DNA of 64,000 bases. Origin: Synechococcus sp. KORDI-49. Lineage in GTDB: Bacteria; Cyanobacteriota; Cyanobacteriia; PCC-6307; Cyanobiaceae. This document shows, piece after piece, positions 1-9,407 of the stretch (position 1 is its first letter; every line of letters starts with the position of its first letter). The position numbers and the translations under genes were made by a program. The notes below the pieces were generated by a model. That model was not told where the DNA came from and searched no databases. It worked only from the letters and a program-made list of their open reading frames with translations. The stretch covers positions 375,163-439,162 of the forward strand of contig NZ_CP006270.1 in NCBI RefSeq assembly GCF_000737575.1. Direction: 5' to 3'.

Positions 1-2
1 CC

Positions 3-2219
3 CTCGACGCCCTCGGCAGGATCGGGGTGGTCGCGATCCAGGACGACGGTGGCGTCATCCGTTGTGAAAACGATCAGCTGATCGATGCCCGGCTTCGCTG
101 CAGCAGCAAAGGCTTCTGCTTCGCCATCCGTCATGACGGCGGGGATGACATCTACATCCGCGACCATCAGCTCAATCACGCCTGGAACGGTGATCGCGTG
201 CTGGTGCGAATCACCCGAGAAGGCGGGCGACGACGATCACCGGAGGGAGGTGTTCAGTGCATCCTCGAACGCAGCACCACCTCGCTGCTGGCCCAGGTGG
301 AACGTCAGGACGAGCAGCTGGTGGCCGTTCCCCTCGACGACCGGCTGCTGGCCAGCATTCAGTTGCCGAAAGAAGCTGGAGAGCATCTCCAGGAAGACAA
401 ACCAACCTCTGTTGTGGAGGTTCAGGTCGATCGCTACCCGGTGGCTCAGCATGCGGCTATGGGTCATGTGGCGCGTCCGCTTCCCCTGAACGGGGGCCCT
501 GCGGCCGATCGCGAACTGCTGCTCACCAAGGCAGGGCTGCATCACCGGCAGGCCGCGCCGCGTGGATCCGCCAAGGCTCCAACCACGAAGGGACGCACCG
601 ATCTCAGTGATCAGCCCTGTCTGCTGCTGCGCAGCTGGTCCGTCGAGGACGCCCCCGGGCTGCCCGCCGTTCACGTCGAAGCCCATGAGGGCGGGAGCCG
701 GCTCTGGGTGCATGCGCCCACGGTCGCCGAACGGATCGGCAGCGGAAACAGTCTGGATCTGTGGTTGCGCGATCAGGGGGAAGCTCTCTGCCTCGGGAAC
801 GCCTGGCAACCGCTGCTCACGCCAGCACTCAGCAAGGCCGGAAGCTTCGTGTCAGGGGAAACGGCCGAAGCGATCACGGTGCGCCTCGATGTCTCCGCGA
901 CGGGAGAGATCACGGACTGGACCTTCATGCTCAGCACCATCCGTCCGGCGGCGACGGTGTCCTCGGAGCAGATGAAGGCGCTGGCGGAGCGCAAGCCCAG
1001 AAGCCGCAGTCTCCCCACCGCGCTCAAGCCGATCAAGGACCACCTCGGACAGCTGGAGACACTGCAGTTCTGTGCCCGCTGTCTGATGGATCGCGAGCGT
1101 CAGGCCGGCGTGGTGCAACTGGATCTGCAGCTGCCGGAGATGGAAGCGCTCGGAGACCTGATCTGGGCCGATCCCACAGGGCTGCGGCATCGCTGGGTCG
1201 ATGCCATGGCTCCACAGGACCCACAGTCGCTGCTGCAGCCGCTGCTGCGTGCCGCCAACCGGGCCTGGGCACAGCATCGTGAGTCGCTTCAGCTGCCGGG
1301 CATCGTTCTGCAGAGCGGGGAACCGGATCCCGCTGTTCTGACGGATGTCGCGAAGACCGCGATTGCCCTCGATCTGCCGCTTGAACTCGATGAAGAGGGC
1401 AGCCCATCCGCTCAGGAACTGCTCGCAGGCTTCAGCGAGTCAGCCCATCGACGCGTGCTGGAGCAACAGCTCAGCCATGCCCTGCCGCAACCGGTGTTCG
1501 CCTTTGCCGGCCTGGCCCCGGTGCCGACGGAAGCCGAGGAATCCACCGCATCGGCCACCGGTGGCGAGAAGGCGACAGATCCTCTGGTCGCCGAGGTCCC
1601 GTGGTGCTGCGCAGGCCTCAGCTATGCCCACCTCGCCAACCAGCAGGTGCTGGTCAGCCTGCTCCAGGACGGCAAGGATCGGCCGACCGTGCGCCACAAG
1701 ACCCGTCTCACCCTCGGGGAACGCGGATGCGGCGAAGCGCTGAGCTGGCCTCTGTTCACAGCGTCCCAGGAGGAGAAACTGCAGGGGATCTGCACGGAAC
1801 GCTTCGTTCAGAGACTGAACAGCCGCCGTCGTCAGATTCATGAGCTTGAACGGGATCTGGTGACCATGGTTCAGGCGCGGTCCGCCGAGCCGCTGGTGGA
1901 CAGCGAAACCGAAGGCCGAATCAGTGGTGTTCAGAGCTACGGATTCTTTGTCGAGGTGGGGCCGACACGGGTTGAAGGGCTCGTGCACGTCAGCTCCCTG
2001 AACGATGATTGGTATGAGTACCGATCGCGCCAGAACCGTCTCGTCGGACGCAAGACACGCCGCGTGTATCAACTCGGTGACAGCGTTCGGGTGCGTGTGA
2101 TCAAAGTCGACGTGCTGCGCAATCAGATCGATCTGGACGTGATCGCCGACCCCTTGCCGGCGCCGGAAGCAGAGGACACCGGCATCACACCGATTCCGGT
2201 CACCCTCAGCAACGCCTGA
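3..2219 (+). CDS. zam: Zam-type RNB-domain protein (RNase II/R family), 5' end outside window
   Basis: The frame is open from the first base, so the true start lies upstream; a GTG at 27 is an internal candidate. Counting from that GTG, residues about 10-65 look like the cold-shock/OB domain of RNase R, 190-610 align with the RNB domain, and about 635-715 are a clear S1 domain (GRISGVQSYGFFVEVG, then EGLVHVSSL). In Synechocystis the homologue Zam is linked to acetazolamide resistance. The RNB metal site is not conserved: the stretch matching IDGEDARDFDDA of RNase R reads WSVEDAPGLPAV (W204-V215), and the TSPIRRYADL segment reads LANQQVLVSL. I infer an RNA-binding protein that has lost nuclease activity. 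ubiX follows after 2 bases. Confidence 0.88.
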   Translation, partial: LDALGRIGVVAIQDDGGVIRCENDQLIDARLRCSSKGFCFAIRHDGGDDIYIRDHQLNHAWNGDRVLVRITREGGRRRSPEGGVQCILERSTTSLLAQVERQDEQLVAVPLDDRLLASIQLPKEAGEHLQEDKPTSVVEVQVDRYPVAQHAAMGHVARPLPLNGGPAADRELLLTKAGLHHRQAAPRGSAKAPTTKGRTDLSDQPCLLLRSWSVEDAPGLPAVHVEAHEGGSRLWVHAPTVAERIGSGNSLDLWLRDQGEALCLGNAWQPLLTPALSKAGSFVSGETAEAITVRLDVSATGEITDWTFMLSTIRPAATVSSEQMKALAERKPRSRSLPTALKPIKDHLGQLETLQFCARCLMDRERQAGVVQLDLQLPEMEALGDLIWADPTGLRHRWVDAMAPQDPQSLLQPLLRAANRAWAQHRESLQLPGIVLQSGEPDPAVLTDVAKTAIALDLPLELDEEGSPSAQELLAGFSESAHRRVLEQQLSHALPQPVFAFAGLAPVPTEAEESTASATGGEKATDPLVAEVPWCCAGLSYAHLANQQVLVSLLQDGKDRPTVRHKTRLTLGERGCGEALSWPLFTASQEEKLQGICTERFVQRLNSRRRQIHELERDLVTMVQARSAEPLVDSETEGRISGVQSYGFFVEVGPTRVEGLVHVSSLNDDWYEYRSRQNRLVGRKTRRVYQLGDSVRVRVIKVDVLRNQIDLDVIADPLPAPEAEDTGITPIPVTLSNA

Positions 2220-2221
2220 CC

Positions 2222-2830
2222 ATGCATCCCTACGTCCTTGCGGTGACCGGCGCATCCGCGCAGCCGCTGGCGGAGCGGGCTCTGCAGCTGCTGTTGCGAC
2301 GCGGCCGCGACGTTCATCTGGTGCTGAGCCGCGGAGCCCACGAGGTGTTCCGCGCCGAGCAGGGACTGAGGATCCCAGTGGCACCCGATGAGCAGGAACG
2401 CTTCTGGCGCGAGCATCTCAAGGAATCAGCGGGTGGACTGGTGTGCCATCGTTGGAACGATCAGAGCGCCTCGATCGCCAGCGGCAGTTTCCGCACACGG
2501 GCCATGCTGATCCTTCCCTGCAGCATGGGCACGGTCGGTCGCATCCGTGCCGGTGTGGCGATGGATCTGATCGAACGCTGCGCCGATGTGCATCTCAAGG
2601 AGGGTCGCCCGCTGGTGATCGCTCCTCGCGAAATGCCGTTCAACCTGATTCATCTGCGCAATCTCACGGCCCTTGCGGAAGCCGGGGCACGCATTGCAGC
2701 TCCGATTCCTGCCTGGTACACACGGCCGGAAAGCCTGGATGACATGGTCGATTTCCTCGTGATCCGCCTGCTGGATGGTCTTGAGGAGGATCTCGGTCCG
2801 CTCGATCGCTGGCAGGGCCCTGTCGCATGA
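2222..2830 (+). CDS. ubiX: Flavin prenyltransferase UbiX (Pad1 family)
   Basis: A 202-residue flavoprotein of the UbiX/Pad1 family, which makes prenylated FMN, the cofactor of UbiD-type decarboxylases. The N-terminal VTGASAQPLAERAL is the FMN-binding loop of the family (normally GxTGASG, here GASA). Residues about 98-106 carry LPCSMGTVG, and EMPFNLIHLRN together with PIPAWYTRP match the conserved C-terminal half that closes over FMN and dimethylallyl phosphate. Length is normal. It starts 2 bases after the Zam stop and its TGA overlaps the next ATG, so it sits in a forward operon. The UbiD partner is not in the window. Assignment is firm; the physiological acceptor is inferred. Confidence 0.93.
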   Translation: MHPYVLAVTGASAQPLAERALQLLLRRGRDVHLVLSRGAHEVFRAEQGLRIPVAPDEQERFWREHLKESAGGLVCHRWNDQSASIASGSFRTRAMLILPCSMGTVGRIRAGVAMDLIERCADVHLKEGRPLVIAPREMPFNLIHLRNLTALAEAGARIAAPIPAWYTRPESLDDMVDFLVIRLLDGLEEDLGPLDRWQGPVA

Positions 2831-3258
2831 CCGCGTTGCAGAGACTGCTGCTGCTGCCCTGCCTGGCACCATTCGTGATGGTGATCGTGCTGTCTGCGCT
2901 GACGCGCGGAACACCGGTTCGGCTGCAATTGCTCATCTGGCGCACGCCACCCCTGCCGATCGGAGCCTGGACGGCTCTGGCCGCCTCCACGGGCGCCGCT
3001 CTGGCGGCGGGCACGACCTTGCTGCTGAGGCCGTCCCGCCAGCCCCTGCGCCGTCAGGTGCATCGTGCCGTCGAGAACGTCGAGCGGGAACCGCAACCTC
3101 CTCAGCCGAGCCCGTCGATGCCCGAACGGGACATCCGGGAGCCGGCACCCACCGTTGCTGTCGCCTACCGGGTGATTCAGCAACCCGAGCGCGTCCGGTC
3201 GCGACCGAGCGACAGCGACACGTCGGACTGGGATCAGGATCCCGACCGCGATTGGTGA
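2827..3258 (+). CDS. Small membrane protein, function unknown
   Basis: A 143-residue protein whose ATG overlaps the ubiX stop (ATGA). Two hydrophobic segments are visible: residues about 5-25 (LLLLPCLAPFVMVIVLSAL) and about 45-67 (AWTALAASTGAALAAGTTLLL). The rest is a basic, then Pro- and Asp-rich soluble tail ending in SDWDQDPDRDW. The hairpin plus charged tail layout suggests an anchored protein. No catalytic motif is seen and I do not recognise a named family. Its translational coupling to ubiX suggests co-expression, not necessarily shared function. Confidence 0.75.
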   Translation: MTALQRLLLLPCLAPFVMVIVLSALTRGTPVRLQLLIWRTPPLPIGAWTALAASTGAALAAGTTLLLRPSRQPLRRQVHRAVENVEREPQPPQPSPSMPERDIREPAPTVAVAYRVIQQPERVRSRPSDSDTSDWDQDPDRDW

Positions 3259-3303
3259 GGCACCTCCGGGGCTGCCTAAAGTTCCCGCAGAGATCTGGAT
3301 CCG

Positions 3304-3726
3304 GTGAGCGACACCCCTGCTGAAGCCGAAGCGCAGGCGAAACCGAAGCCGAAGGCCAAACCTCCCAAACCGGAGGACAAACCATTCGAGCTGTTCATGC
3401 GCGAGGAGTTTCTGCCGGCGGTCAGCAGCCAGCTCAAGGATCACGCCATCGCCCCGGACCGGCTTGAGCTGGTCACAGGCGAGCGACCGGTGGTCGGAGG
3501 CACCTGCCCGATGGTGGTCGGGGAACTGCCTGGTGACCGTCGCTTCTGGCTGTGTTTCAACAGCGAGGACATCGCCAGCGGAAAGACCATCACCCTGGCG
3601 GACCCGGGCAGCGACCCGACCCTGCTGGAGTCCTTCCTGATCGATGAGAAGCGGATGTCACTGGCTCTGCTCGTGTCCAGGCTTCTGCAGCGCCTGAACG
3701 GTCAGAAATGGCTGGGGGGGAACTGA
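3304..3726 (+). CDS. DUF2996 family protein
   Basis: A 140-residue acidic protein with a GTG start (GTGAGCGAC). The first 25 residues are a low-complexity Lys/Pro/Ala stretch (QAKPKPKAKPPKPEDK). The remainder, beginning KPFELFMREEFLPAVSSQL and including GDRRFWLCFNSEDI and LIDEKRMSLALLVSRLLQRLN, matches the DUF2996 family found across cyanobacteria. No signal peptide or membrane segment is present, so it is probably cytosolic. The function of the family is unknown to me. It lies between the small membrane protein and acsF, all on the same strand, with short spacers of 45 and 58 bases. Confidence 0.85.
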   Translation: MSDTPAEAEAQAKPKPKAKPPKPEDKPFELFMREEFLPAVSSQLKDHAIAPDRLELVTGERPVVGGTCPMVVGELPGDRRFWLCFNSEDIASGKTITLADPGSDPTLLESFLIDEKRMSLALLVSRLLQRLNGQKWLGGN

Positions 3727-3784
3727 AGCGCGACGGAGATCACGGTGTCACCCCTACATTGGATGACACCTTGTACCGGAGCTG

Positions 3785-4864
3785 ATGGTCCCTCCCACCG
3801 CCATGGCCGAGCAGGCAGCCGAGAGTGCTGTCGCCGTCAAGGAGCCCGTCAAGGACACAATCCTCACTCCGCGGTTTTACACCACCGATTTCGAGGCCAT
3901 GGCCGCCATGGACCTGCGCCCGAACGAGGCGGAGCTCGAAGCGATCTGTGAAGAATTCCGCAAGGATTACAACCGTCATCATTTCGTCCGCAACGACGAG
4001 TTCGACGGCGCCGCCGACAAACTCGACCCTGAAACACGACAGGTCTTCGTTGAATTTCTCGAGCAGAGCTGCACGTCGGAATTCTCCGGTTTCCTCCTCT
4101 ACAAGGAGCTGAGCCGTCGGATCAAGCAGAAGAACCCTCTTCTCGCCGAGTGCTTTGCCCACATGGCCCGCGATGAGGCCCGCCACGCCGGCTTCCTCAA
4201 CAAGGCGATGAGTGATTTCGGAGTTCAGCTCGACCTCGGGTTCCTGACGGCCAGCAAGAAGTACACCTTCTTCAAACCCAAGTTCATCTTCTACGCCACC
4301 TACCTGTCAGAGAAGATCGGCTACTGGCGTTACATCGCCATCTACCGGCACCTGGAGAAGAACCCGGACAGCAAGATCTTCCCGATCTTCAACTTCTTCG
4401 AGAACTGGTGTCAGGACGAGAACCGCCATGGCGATTTCTTCGACGCCCTGATGAAGGCTCAGCCCGACACCGTGCGTGGCCCCATCGCCAGGTTGTGGTG
4501 CCGGTTCTTCCTGCTGGCCGTGTTCGCCACCATGTATGTGCGTGATGTGGCCCGCAAGGAGTTCTACGAGTCACTCGGCCTTGACGCCCGCACCTACGAC
4601 CGCATGGTGATCGACAAGACCAACGAGACCTCGGCCCGCGTTTTCCCGGTCGTGCTCGATGTGCGCAACGACAAGTTCTGGGAGCGCCTCGAGCAGTTGG
4701 TCAGCAACAACGCAGCTCTTCAGGCTGCGGATGCCGGCACGTCCCCTGCGCCTGTGCGTCTGATCCGCAAGCTCCCCCACTGGCTCGGCAACGTCTCCGT
4801 GATGGCGAAGCTGTTCCTGATGTCCCCGATCCCCAGTGATCGTTTCCAGCCCGCCGTCCGCTGA
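3785..4864 (+). CDS. acsF: Mg-protoporphyrin IX monomethyl ester oxidative cyclase
   Basis: A 359-residue diiron oxygenase that forms the isocyclic ring E of chlorophyll by oxidising Mg-protoporphyrin IX monomethyl ester to divinyl protochlorophyllide, at thylakoid or plasma membranes. Both diiron half-motifs are visible: EARH at 131-134 and ENRH at 212-215, with the upstream carboxylates in [16 protein letters not shown] (89-103). Length is typical for AcsF. The start at 3785 (MVPPT) fits the family N terminus; ATG at 3803 is an alternative. tldD follows immediately. With hemA, a CPP1-like gene and a POR-like gene elsewhere in the window this is one of several tetrapyrrole genes. Confidence 0.97.
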   Translation: MVPPTAMAEQAAESAVAVKEPVKDTILTPRFYTTDFEAMAAMDLRPNEAELEAICEEFRKDYNRHHFVRNDEFDGAADKLDPETRQVFVEFLEQSCTSEFSGFLLYKELSRRIKQKNPLLAECFAHMARDEARHAGFLNKAMSDFGVQLDLGFLTASKKYTFFKPKFIFYATYLSEKIGYWRYIAIYRHLEKNPDSKIFPIFNFFENWCQDENRHGDFFDALMKAQPDTVRGPIARLWCRFFLLAVFATMYVRDVARKEFYESLGLDARTYDRMVIDKTNETSARVFPVVLDVRNDKFWERLEQLVSNNAALQAADAGTSPAPVRLIRKLPHWLGNVSVMAKLFLMSPIPSDRFQPAVR

Positions 4865-4889
4865 CGGGCTTCTTCTCACGACAACGCAC

Positions 4890-6302
4890 TTGACCGCCGC
4901 TCTTTTCACGACCAACGGAGCCGCACTGCTGGAGGACCTTCTCCAGCGGGGCGTTTCGGCCGGGGCCTCGCTCGTCGAGGTGTTTGCTGAACGAACCGAT
5001 CATCTCGGTCTGCTCGCCGAACAGGACAACATCACCAGCGTCAACCCGTCCTTCGCCTGCGGCGCTGGAATCAGGGTGTTCCGCGGCGAGCGGGACGGCT
5101 TCGTGAGCACCAACGATCTCTCGAGGGATGGCCTGACCAGGGCTCTCGACCAGGCCCTGGCGATGCTTGGGCTGGAGATCGGAACCCGGGATTCCGCTGC
5201 GGGCTTCCAGGGTCTGCGTGCACTCATCAACCATGCCGCAACCAAAGAGGACTGGTTGCAGCGCTGCCCCTCCATGGCGGCAGCCGGCGACAGGCTGAAG
5301 CAGGGAACCGCTCATCTGGAGCGCCTCGGCAAGCATCTGCAGGTGCGTCGTGGCAGCTATTCCCGCGATTGGCAGGAGGTTCTGGTGGCCGCGTCGGACG
5401 GCACCTTCGCGCGGGACATCCGTCTCCACCAGTCCACCGGACTCTCGGTGCTGGCAGCCGATGGCGACTACCGCGCCAGCATCGGTCGGCGCTACGGCAG
5501 CACGGACCGACCGGAGGATCTCGTCAACTGGAACAGCGAGACGAGTGCCACGGAGGTCTGCGAGAGCGCCGGCAAGATGCTCCGCGCTGATTACGTCGAG
5601 GCCGGCCAGATGCCGGTGGTGCTCGCCAACCGCTTCGGCGGTGTGATCTTCCATGAAGCCTGCGGTCACCTGCTGGAGACAACTCAGATCGAACGGGGCA
5701 CCACCCCCTTCGCGGACAGCGTCGGTTCGCTGATCGCCCATCCAGCGGTCACGGCGGTTGATGAGGGCCTCAGTGACGGGGCCTTCGGAACCCTCTCCAT
5801 GGACGACGAAGGCATGGCGCCGGAACGCACGGTGCTGATCGAGAACGGCATCCTGCAGCGGTTCATCAGTGACCGCGCCGGAGAACTCCGGACAGGCCAC
5901 CGTCGAACCGGCAGTGGTCGGCGCCAGAGCCACGCCTTCGCGGCCGCCAGTCGCATGCGAAACACCTACATCGATGCCGGTCCCCACAAGCCGGAGGATC
6001 TGATCGCGTCGGTGGATCACGGTCTTTACTGCAAGGCCATGGGCGGTGGCAGCGTTGGACCCACTGGTCAGTTCAACTTCGCCGTGGAGGAGGGGTATCT
6101 GATCGAGAACGGTCAACTGAGACAACCGGTGAAGGGCGCCACGCTGATCGGGGATGCCAAGGAGGTGATGCCGCGAATCTCCATGTGCGCGGATGATCTC
6201 GATCTGGCAGCCGGCTTCTGTGGCTCCGTGAGCGGCAGCATCTTCGTCACCGTGGGGCAACCGCACATCAAGGTCGATTCCATCACCGTCGGAGGCCGCT
6301 GA
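4890..6302 (+). CDS. tldD: TldD-like zinc metalloprotease subunit
   Basis: Catalytic subunit of the TldD/TldE heterodimer, which cleaves unfolded peptides and matures some RiPP precursors (microcin B17 in E. coli). The HExxxH zinc motif is present as HEACGH at residues 255-260 from the chosen start. [20 protein letters not shown] near the N terminus and the Gly-rich [13 protein letters not shown] near the C terminus match the family. I chose TTG at 4890 because it follows the acsF stop and the protein then begins TAALFTTNG; a further upstream ATG at 4836 would overlap acsF by 29 bases. tldE begins 2 bases after the stop. Confidence 0.93.
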   Translation: MTAALFTTNGAALLEDLLQRGVSAGASLVEVFAERTDHLGLLAEQDNITSVNPSFACGAGIRVFRGERDGFVSTNDLSRDGLTRALDQALAMLGLEIGTRDSAAGFQGLRALINHAATKEDWLQRCPSMAAAGDRLKQGTAHLERLGKHLQVRRGSYSRDWQEVLVAASDGTFARDIRLHQSTGLSVLAADGDYRASIGRRYGSTDRPEDLVNWNSETSATEVCESAGKMLRADYVEAGQMPVVLANRFGGVIFHEACGHLLETTQIERGTTPFADSVGSLIAHPAVTAVDEGLSDGAFGTLSMDDEGMAPERTVLIENGILQRFISDRAGELRTGHRRTGSGRRQSHAFAAASRMRNTYIDAGPHKPEDLIASVDHGLYCKAMGGGSVGPTGQFNFAVEEGYLIENGQLRQPVKGATLIGDAKEVMPRISMCADDLDLAAGFCGSVSGSIFVTVGQPHIKVDSITVGGR

Positions 6303-6304
6303 AG

Positions 6305-7672
6305 ATGACGGAAACGAACGGTCTCAACGCCTCCGCCCTGCGTGATCGGCTGCAGCAACTCGCCAGACGCGAAGGGATCCATCAGTGGGACCTTGGCGCC
6401 GCCTGCAGTGACGACTGCTCTGTTCAGGTCGATCGGGGAGAAGCGAAACAGCTGAAGGCGGCTCAGCGCAGCTCAATCACCGTGCGTGTCTGGAACGGCG
6501 ATGGGCTGGTGGGGATCACCAGCACCACCGATCTCTCCGAGGCCGGCCTGGAGAAGGCCCTCACCGGAGCCCACGAAGCCAGCCGCTTCGGCAATCCAGA
6601 CGATGTGCCCGGCTTTTCACCGCTGGCGACGGCACCGCTGCCCGAGCTGGACCGCCCACTGAAACAGCGCCGGGGAATCCTGCCGTTGCTGTCGACCCTG
6701 CGCGAGGCCGAAGCCGACCTGCTCGCCCGCCACCCCGCGATCAACAGCGTGCCGTACAACGGACTTGCTGAGTCGCTCTCGCAGAGCCTCTATCTGAACA
6801 GCGACGGAGCCCTGCGCGAAATGCAGCGCACCCAGGCCTCGCTTTATCTCTACGCGAAGGCGGAAGAAACCGGTCGTAAACCGCGCAGCTCCGGTGCCGT
6901 TCGCCTCGCTCTGGGCAGTGGCGACCTCGACGTGAGCGGCTGCATCGAGGAGGCCGTCGAGCGCACCGTCAGTCACCTCGCCTATCGACCGATCGACACC
7001 GGCAGCTATCGGATCTGCTTCACACCGGAGGCGTTTCTGTCTCTGCTCGGGGCCTTCAGCAGCATGCTCAATGCACGCTCGGTTCTGGATGGCGTCAGCC
7101 TCAGCCGGCGGGAGTCGCTCGGGACCTCCGTCGCTGTTCCGTTCCTGTCCCTTCACGACGACGGACTGCACAGCGGCAACATCGGCGCATCGGCGTTCGA
7201 CGGAGAAGGAACACCGACGCGACGGATCAGCCTGATCGAGGGTGGCGTGCTGACCAACTTCCTGCACTCGGAGGCCACAGCCCGGGCCTTCGGCGTCGCA
7301 CCCACCGGCCATGCCGGCCTGGGCGCGAAAGTCTCGGTCGGTCCGGACTGGTTTGTGGTGAGCACCACAGAAGGCGTCAGCAGCGGTCACGATCTGCATC
7401 ACAAGACCCATCAGGATCCGTTTGTGCTGATTGAAGATCTCAGCGCCCTGCATGCCGGCGTCAAAGCGAGCCAGGGCTCGTTCTCCCTCCCCTTTGATGG
7501 CTGGTTGGTGAAGGGCGGCGAACGCATTTCGGTGGAAGCCGCCACCGTGGCCGGCGATATCCGCACCGTGCTCAACAGCCTTCTGCATCTTGAAACGGAA
7601 TCGGAAGTCACCCCGAGGGGGGTCAGTCCCCATGTCTGGGTGGACGGACTCTCGATCACCGGCGAAGCATGA
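6305..7672 (+). CDS. tldE: TldE/PmbA-like protease partner subunit
   Basis: A 455-residue PmbA/TldE family protein and the non-metal-binding partner of TldD. It shares the TldD fold (SITVRVWNGDGLVGITSTTDLSE at residues about 60-82, ending HVWVDGLSITGEA) but has no HExxxH motif, as expected for this subunit; the zinc is held by TldD. It starts 2 bases after tldD and its last codons overlap fmt by 4 bases (ATGA), so tldD-tldE-fmt are likely translated from one message. In other bacteria the dimer acts on small unstructured peptides in the cytosol. Confidence 0.92.
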   Translation: MTETNGLNASALRDRLQQLARREGIHQWDLGAACSDDCSVQVDRGEAKQLKAAQRSSITVRVWNGDGLVGITSTTDLSEAGLEKALTGAHEASRFGNPDDVPGFSPLATAPLPELDRPLKQRRGILPLLSTLREAEADLLARHPAINSVPYNGLAESLSQSLYLNSDGALREMQRTQASLYLYAKAEETGRKPRSSGAVRLALGSGDLDVSGCIEEAVERTVSHLAYRPIDTGSYRICFTPEAFLSLLGAFSSMLNARSVLDGVSLSRRESLGTSVAVPFLSLHDDGLHSGNIGASAFDGEGTPTRRISLIEGGVLTNFLHSEATARAFGVAPTGHAGLGAKVSVGPDWFVVSTTEGVSSGHDLHHKTHQDPFVLIEDLSALHAGVKASQGSFSLPFDGWLVKGGERISVEAATVAGDIRTVLNSLLHLETESEVTPRGVSPHVWVDGLSITGEA

Positions 7673-8709
7673 GAGTGCTGTTCTGGGGCACTCCCCAGTA
7701 CGCCGTCCCAACTCTGAAGGCACTGCATGCCGCCGGCCACGAGGTGGTCGGTGTCGTCACCCAACCGGACCGGCGGCGGGGGCGTGGGAAGCAGCTGATG
7801 CCATCGCCCGTCAAACAGGTGGCGCTGGAGATCGAATGTCCGGTGTTCACCCCGGAACGGATCCGTCGGGATCTGGAGTGCCAGCAAGCACTGGCAAGGC
7901 TGAATGCGGATCTGTCCGTTGTGGTGGCTTTCGGCCAGATCCTGCCGAGATCCGTGCTGGAGCAGCCTCCGTTGGGATGCTGGAACGGCCATGGATCCTT
8001 GCTGCCGCGCTGGCGCGGAGCCGGACCGATCCAGTGGAGCCTGCTGGAAGGTGACCCGGAGACCGGTGTCGGCGTGATGGCGATGGAGGAGGGCCTGGAC
8101 ACAGGGCCGGTGCTGCTGGAACGGCGCTGCAGGATCGGTCTGCTGGAGACCGCCGAAGAGCTGGCCTTACGCCTGAGTGCTGTGACGGCCGAGCTGATGC
8201 TGGAGGCGCTCCCCCGCATCGAATCAGCTGGAGAGGGCCCTCAGGAGCTTCGCTGGCAGCGTCTGGGGGTCACTGCTCAGCAGGAGCGGAACGGGGAGGT
8301 GACCTATGCACGCATGCTGACCAAGGACGACCTGCGGCTGGACTGGAGTGAGTCGGCCCTGGCGCTGCACCGGCGTGTGATGGCGCTGCATCCGAACGCT
8401 TTCACGCGATGGCGGGGACAACGCCTCAAGGTGCTGCGCTGCGAACCGCTGATCGAGCGTTTGCGCGGGGAACTTTCAGAGGACGCCAGAGATCTGGTCG
8501 GTCGCTGGCCGACCGGCGAGGGCACACCCGGGACTGTTCTGAGCACCGAGGCGGGCCTCGGACTGGTGGTCAGCACACGGGGATGCCCCCTGTTGATCCG
8601 CGCAGCGCAGCTGGAAGGAAAGTCGCGCAGCGACGCAGACACACTTCTCCAGCAACTGCGCGCTCAGCCCGGCGACCAGCTGGGAAACGATGTCGATACG
8701 GACACGTGA
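7669..8709 (+). CDS. fmt: Methionyl-tRNA formyltransferase
   Basis: A 346-residue enzyme that formylates initiator Met-tRNA with 10-formyltetrahydrofolate. The N-terminal Rossmann part begins VLFWGTPQYAVPTL, and the catalytic segment NGHGSLLPRWRGAGPIQW (from about residue 105) keeps the Asn, His and SLLPxxRG residues of the family. GLDTGPVLL follows, and a C-terminal OB-like domain starts near residue 215 (TYARMLTKDDLRLDW). Length is slightly above the usual 310-330 because of a short C-terminal tail. The ATG overlaps the tldE stop. It is the last gene of the forward run, ending at a short inverted repeat before convergent genes. Confidence 0.96.
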   Translation: MRVLFWGTPQYAVPTLKALHAAGHEVVGVVTQPDRRRGRGKQLMPSPVKQVALEIECPVFTPERIRRDLECQQALARLNADLSVVVAFGQILPRSVLEQPPLGCWNGHGSLLPRWRGAGPIQWSLLEGDPETGVGVMAMEEGLDTGPVLLERRCRIGLLETAEELALRLSAVTAELMLEALPRIESAGEGPQELRWQRLGVTAQQERNGEVTYARMLTKDDLRLDWSESALALHRRVMALHPNAFTRWRGQRLKVLRCEPLIERLRGELSEDARDLVGRWPTGEGTPGTVLSTEAGLGLVVSTRGCPLLIRAAQLEGKSRSDADTLLQQLRAQPGDQLGNDVDTDT

Positions 8710-8740
8710 CGATATTGAAACGATTCTGAAACGATATCGT
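8709..8740. repeat. Short inverted/direct repeat between convergent genes
   Basis: ACGATAT at 8709-8715 and ATATCGT at 8734-8740 form a 7-base inverted repeat, and GAAACGAT occurs twice between them. It spans the fmt stop end and the end of the reverse gene at 8748. It could form a weak hairpin serving both strands, but it is AT-rich and lacks a T-tract, so terminator function is uncertain. Confidence 0.4.
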
Positions 8741-8747
8741 CCAAGCC

Positions 8748-9407
8748 TCAGTCGTCGGCATAGAGCATCCTGGCCTGGGACCAGACCGCCTCCAGATCGC
8801 CATCGTCCAGGTCGAGAGCTTCAGGCCAGGCCTGCCGGAGCCAGACACGCCGTTGCTCCCCCTCCGTGGAGACAAAGAAGCTCTGCTGAGCAGCCAGCAC
8901 CCTGAATTTCAGACATTCCAGAAGACGGGACCGCAACCGCACCCCATCCACCAGGGCGATCCGGGATCGGTGATCGACGATCTCCATGCGGGAGTTCGGT
9001 TTCACCCCGTTGAGGCGCGGAGCCAGCAACTCAAGGGTGCTGGAGGATTGCCAATGACGCTGCTTCGTTTCGGGGTGAGGGCGGTAAACCCAGCCGCAGG
9101 CCTGTTGCCCGTTTTCGGAGATGAGATCGACCCGCCAGAACGAAAACGTTTCGGGTGGATGCAGATCGGTCCAGCGAAGGTGCGGAAAGCAATGGTCCGG
9201 ATCCTTCAGACGCAGTTCCAACGGCGCGAAACTGAGGTTGATCGTGCCGGGCCAGCAGTCGCTGAGGTCGAGACCGGCCTGACGGAACACTGGCGTCTGC
9301 ATCGCGATGGTCCCGGCGGGGTACGGGGAGCCATCGCTGCGGCCTGAGGCCACGCCATGACCACTCACGATGTGTCCGATCAGGCGACTGGTATCGACAC
9401 GGCTCAT
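8748..9407 (-). CDS. Conserved protein with riboflavin-kinase (DUF120)-like pattern
   Basis: About 219 residues. The start at 9407 is chosen because its ATG overlaps the upstream TGA (ATGA). No signal peptide is present. By eye the chain resembles the RIFT-barrel of archaeal CTP-dependent riboflavin kinases: GHIVSGHGVASG near the N terminus, FRQAGLDLSDCWPGTINLSF at about 44-63 (compare F..G..PYPGTLN in that family), and RHWQSSSTLELLAPRLNGV further on (compare the .HY...IEIIAP segment). This is inference from pattern alone; bacteria normally use RibF. A C-terminal third (RLRSRLLECLKFRVLAAQQSFFV) has no counterpart I know. Confidence 0.8.
   Translation of the reverse strand: MSRVDTSRLIGHIVSGHGVASGRSDGSPYPAGTIAMQTPVFRQAGLDLSDCWPGTINLSFAPLELRLKDPDHCFPHLRWTDLHPPETFSFWRVDLISENGQQACGWVYRPHPETKQRHWQSSSTLELLAPRLNGVKPNSRMEIVDHRSRIALVDGVRLRSRLLECLKFRVLAAQQSFFVSTEGEQRRVWLRQAWPEALDLDDGDLEAVWSQARMLYADD

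Noticed and set aside
4701..6266. Long open frame (over 500 codons) antisense to tldD
   Set aside because: It mirrors the tldD codons in GC-rich DNA, has no protein-like motifs, and tldD is a clear family member.
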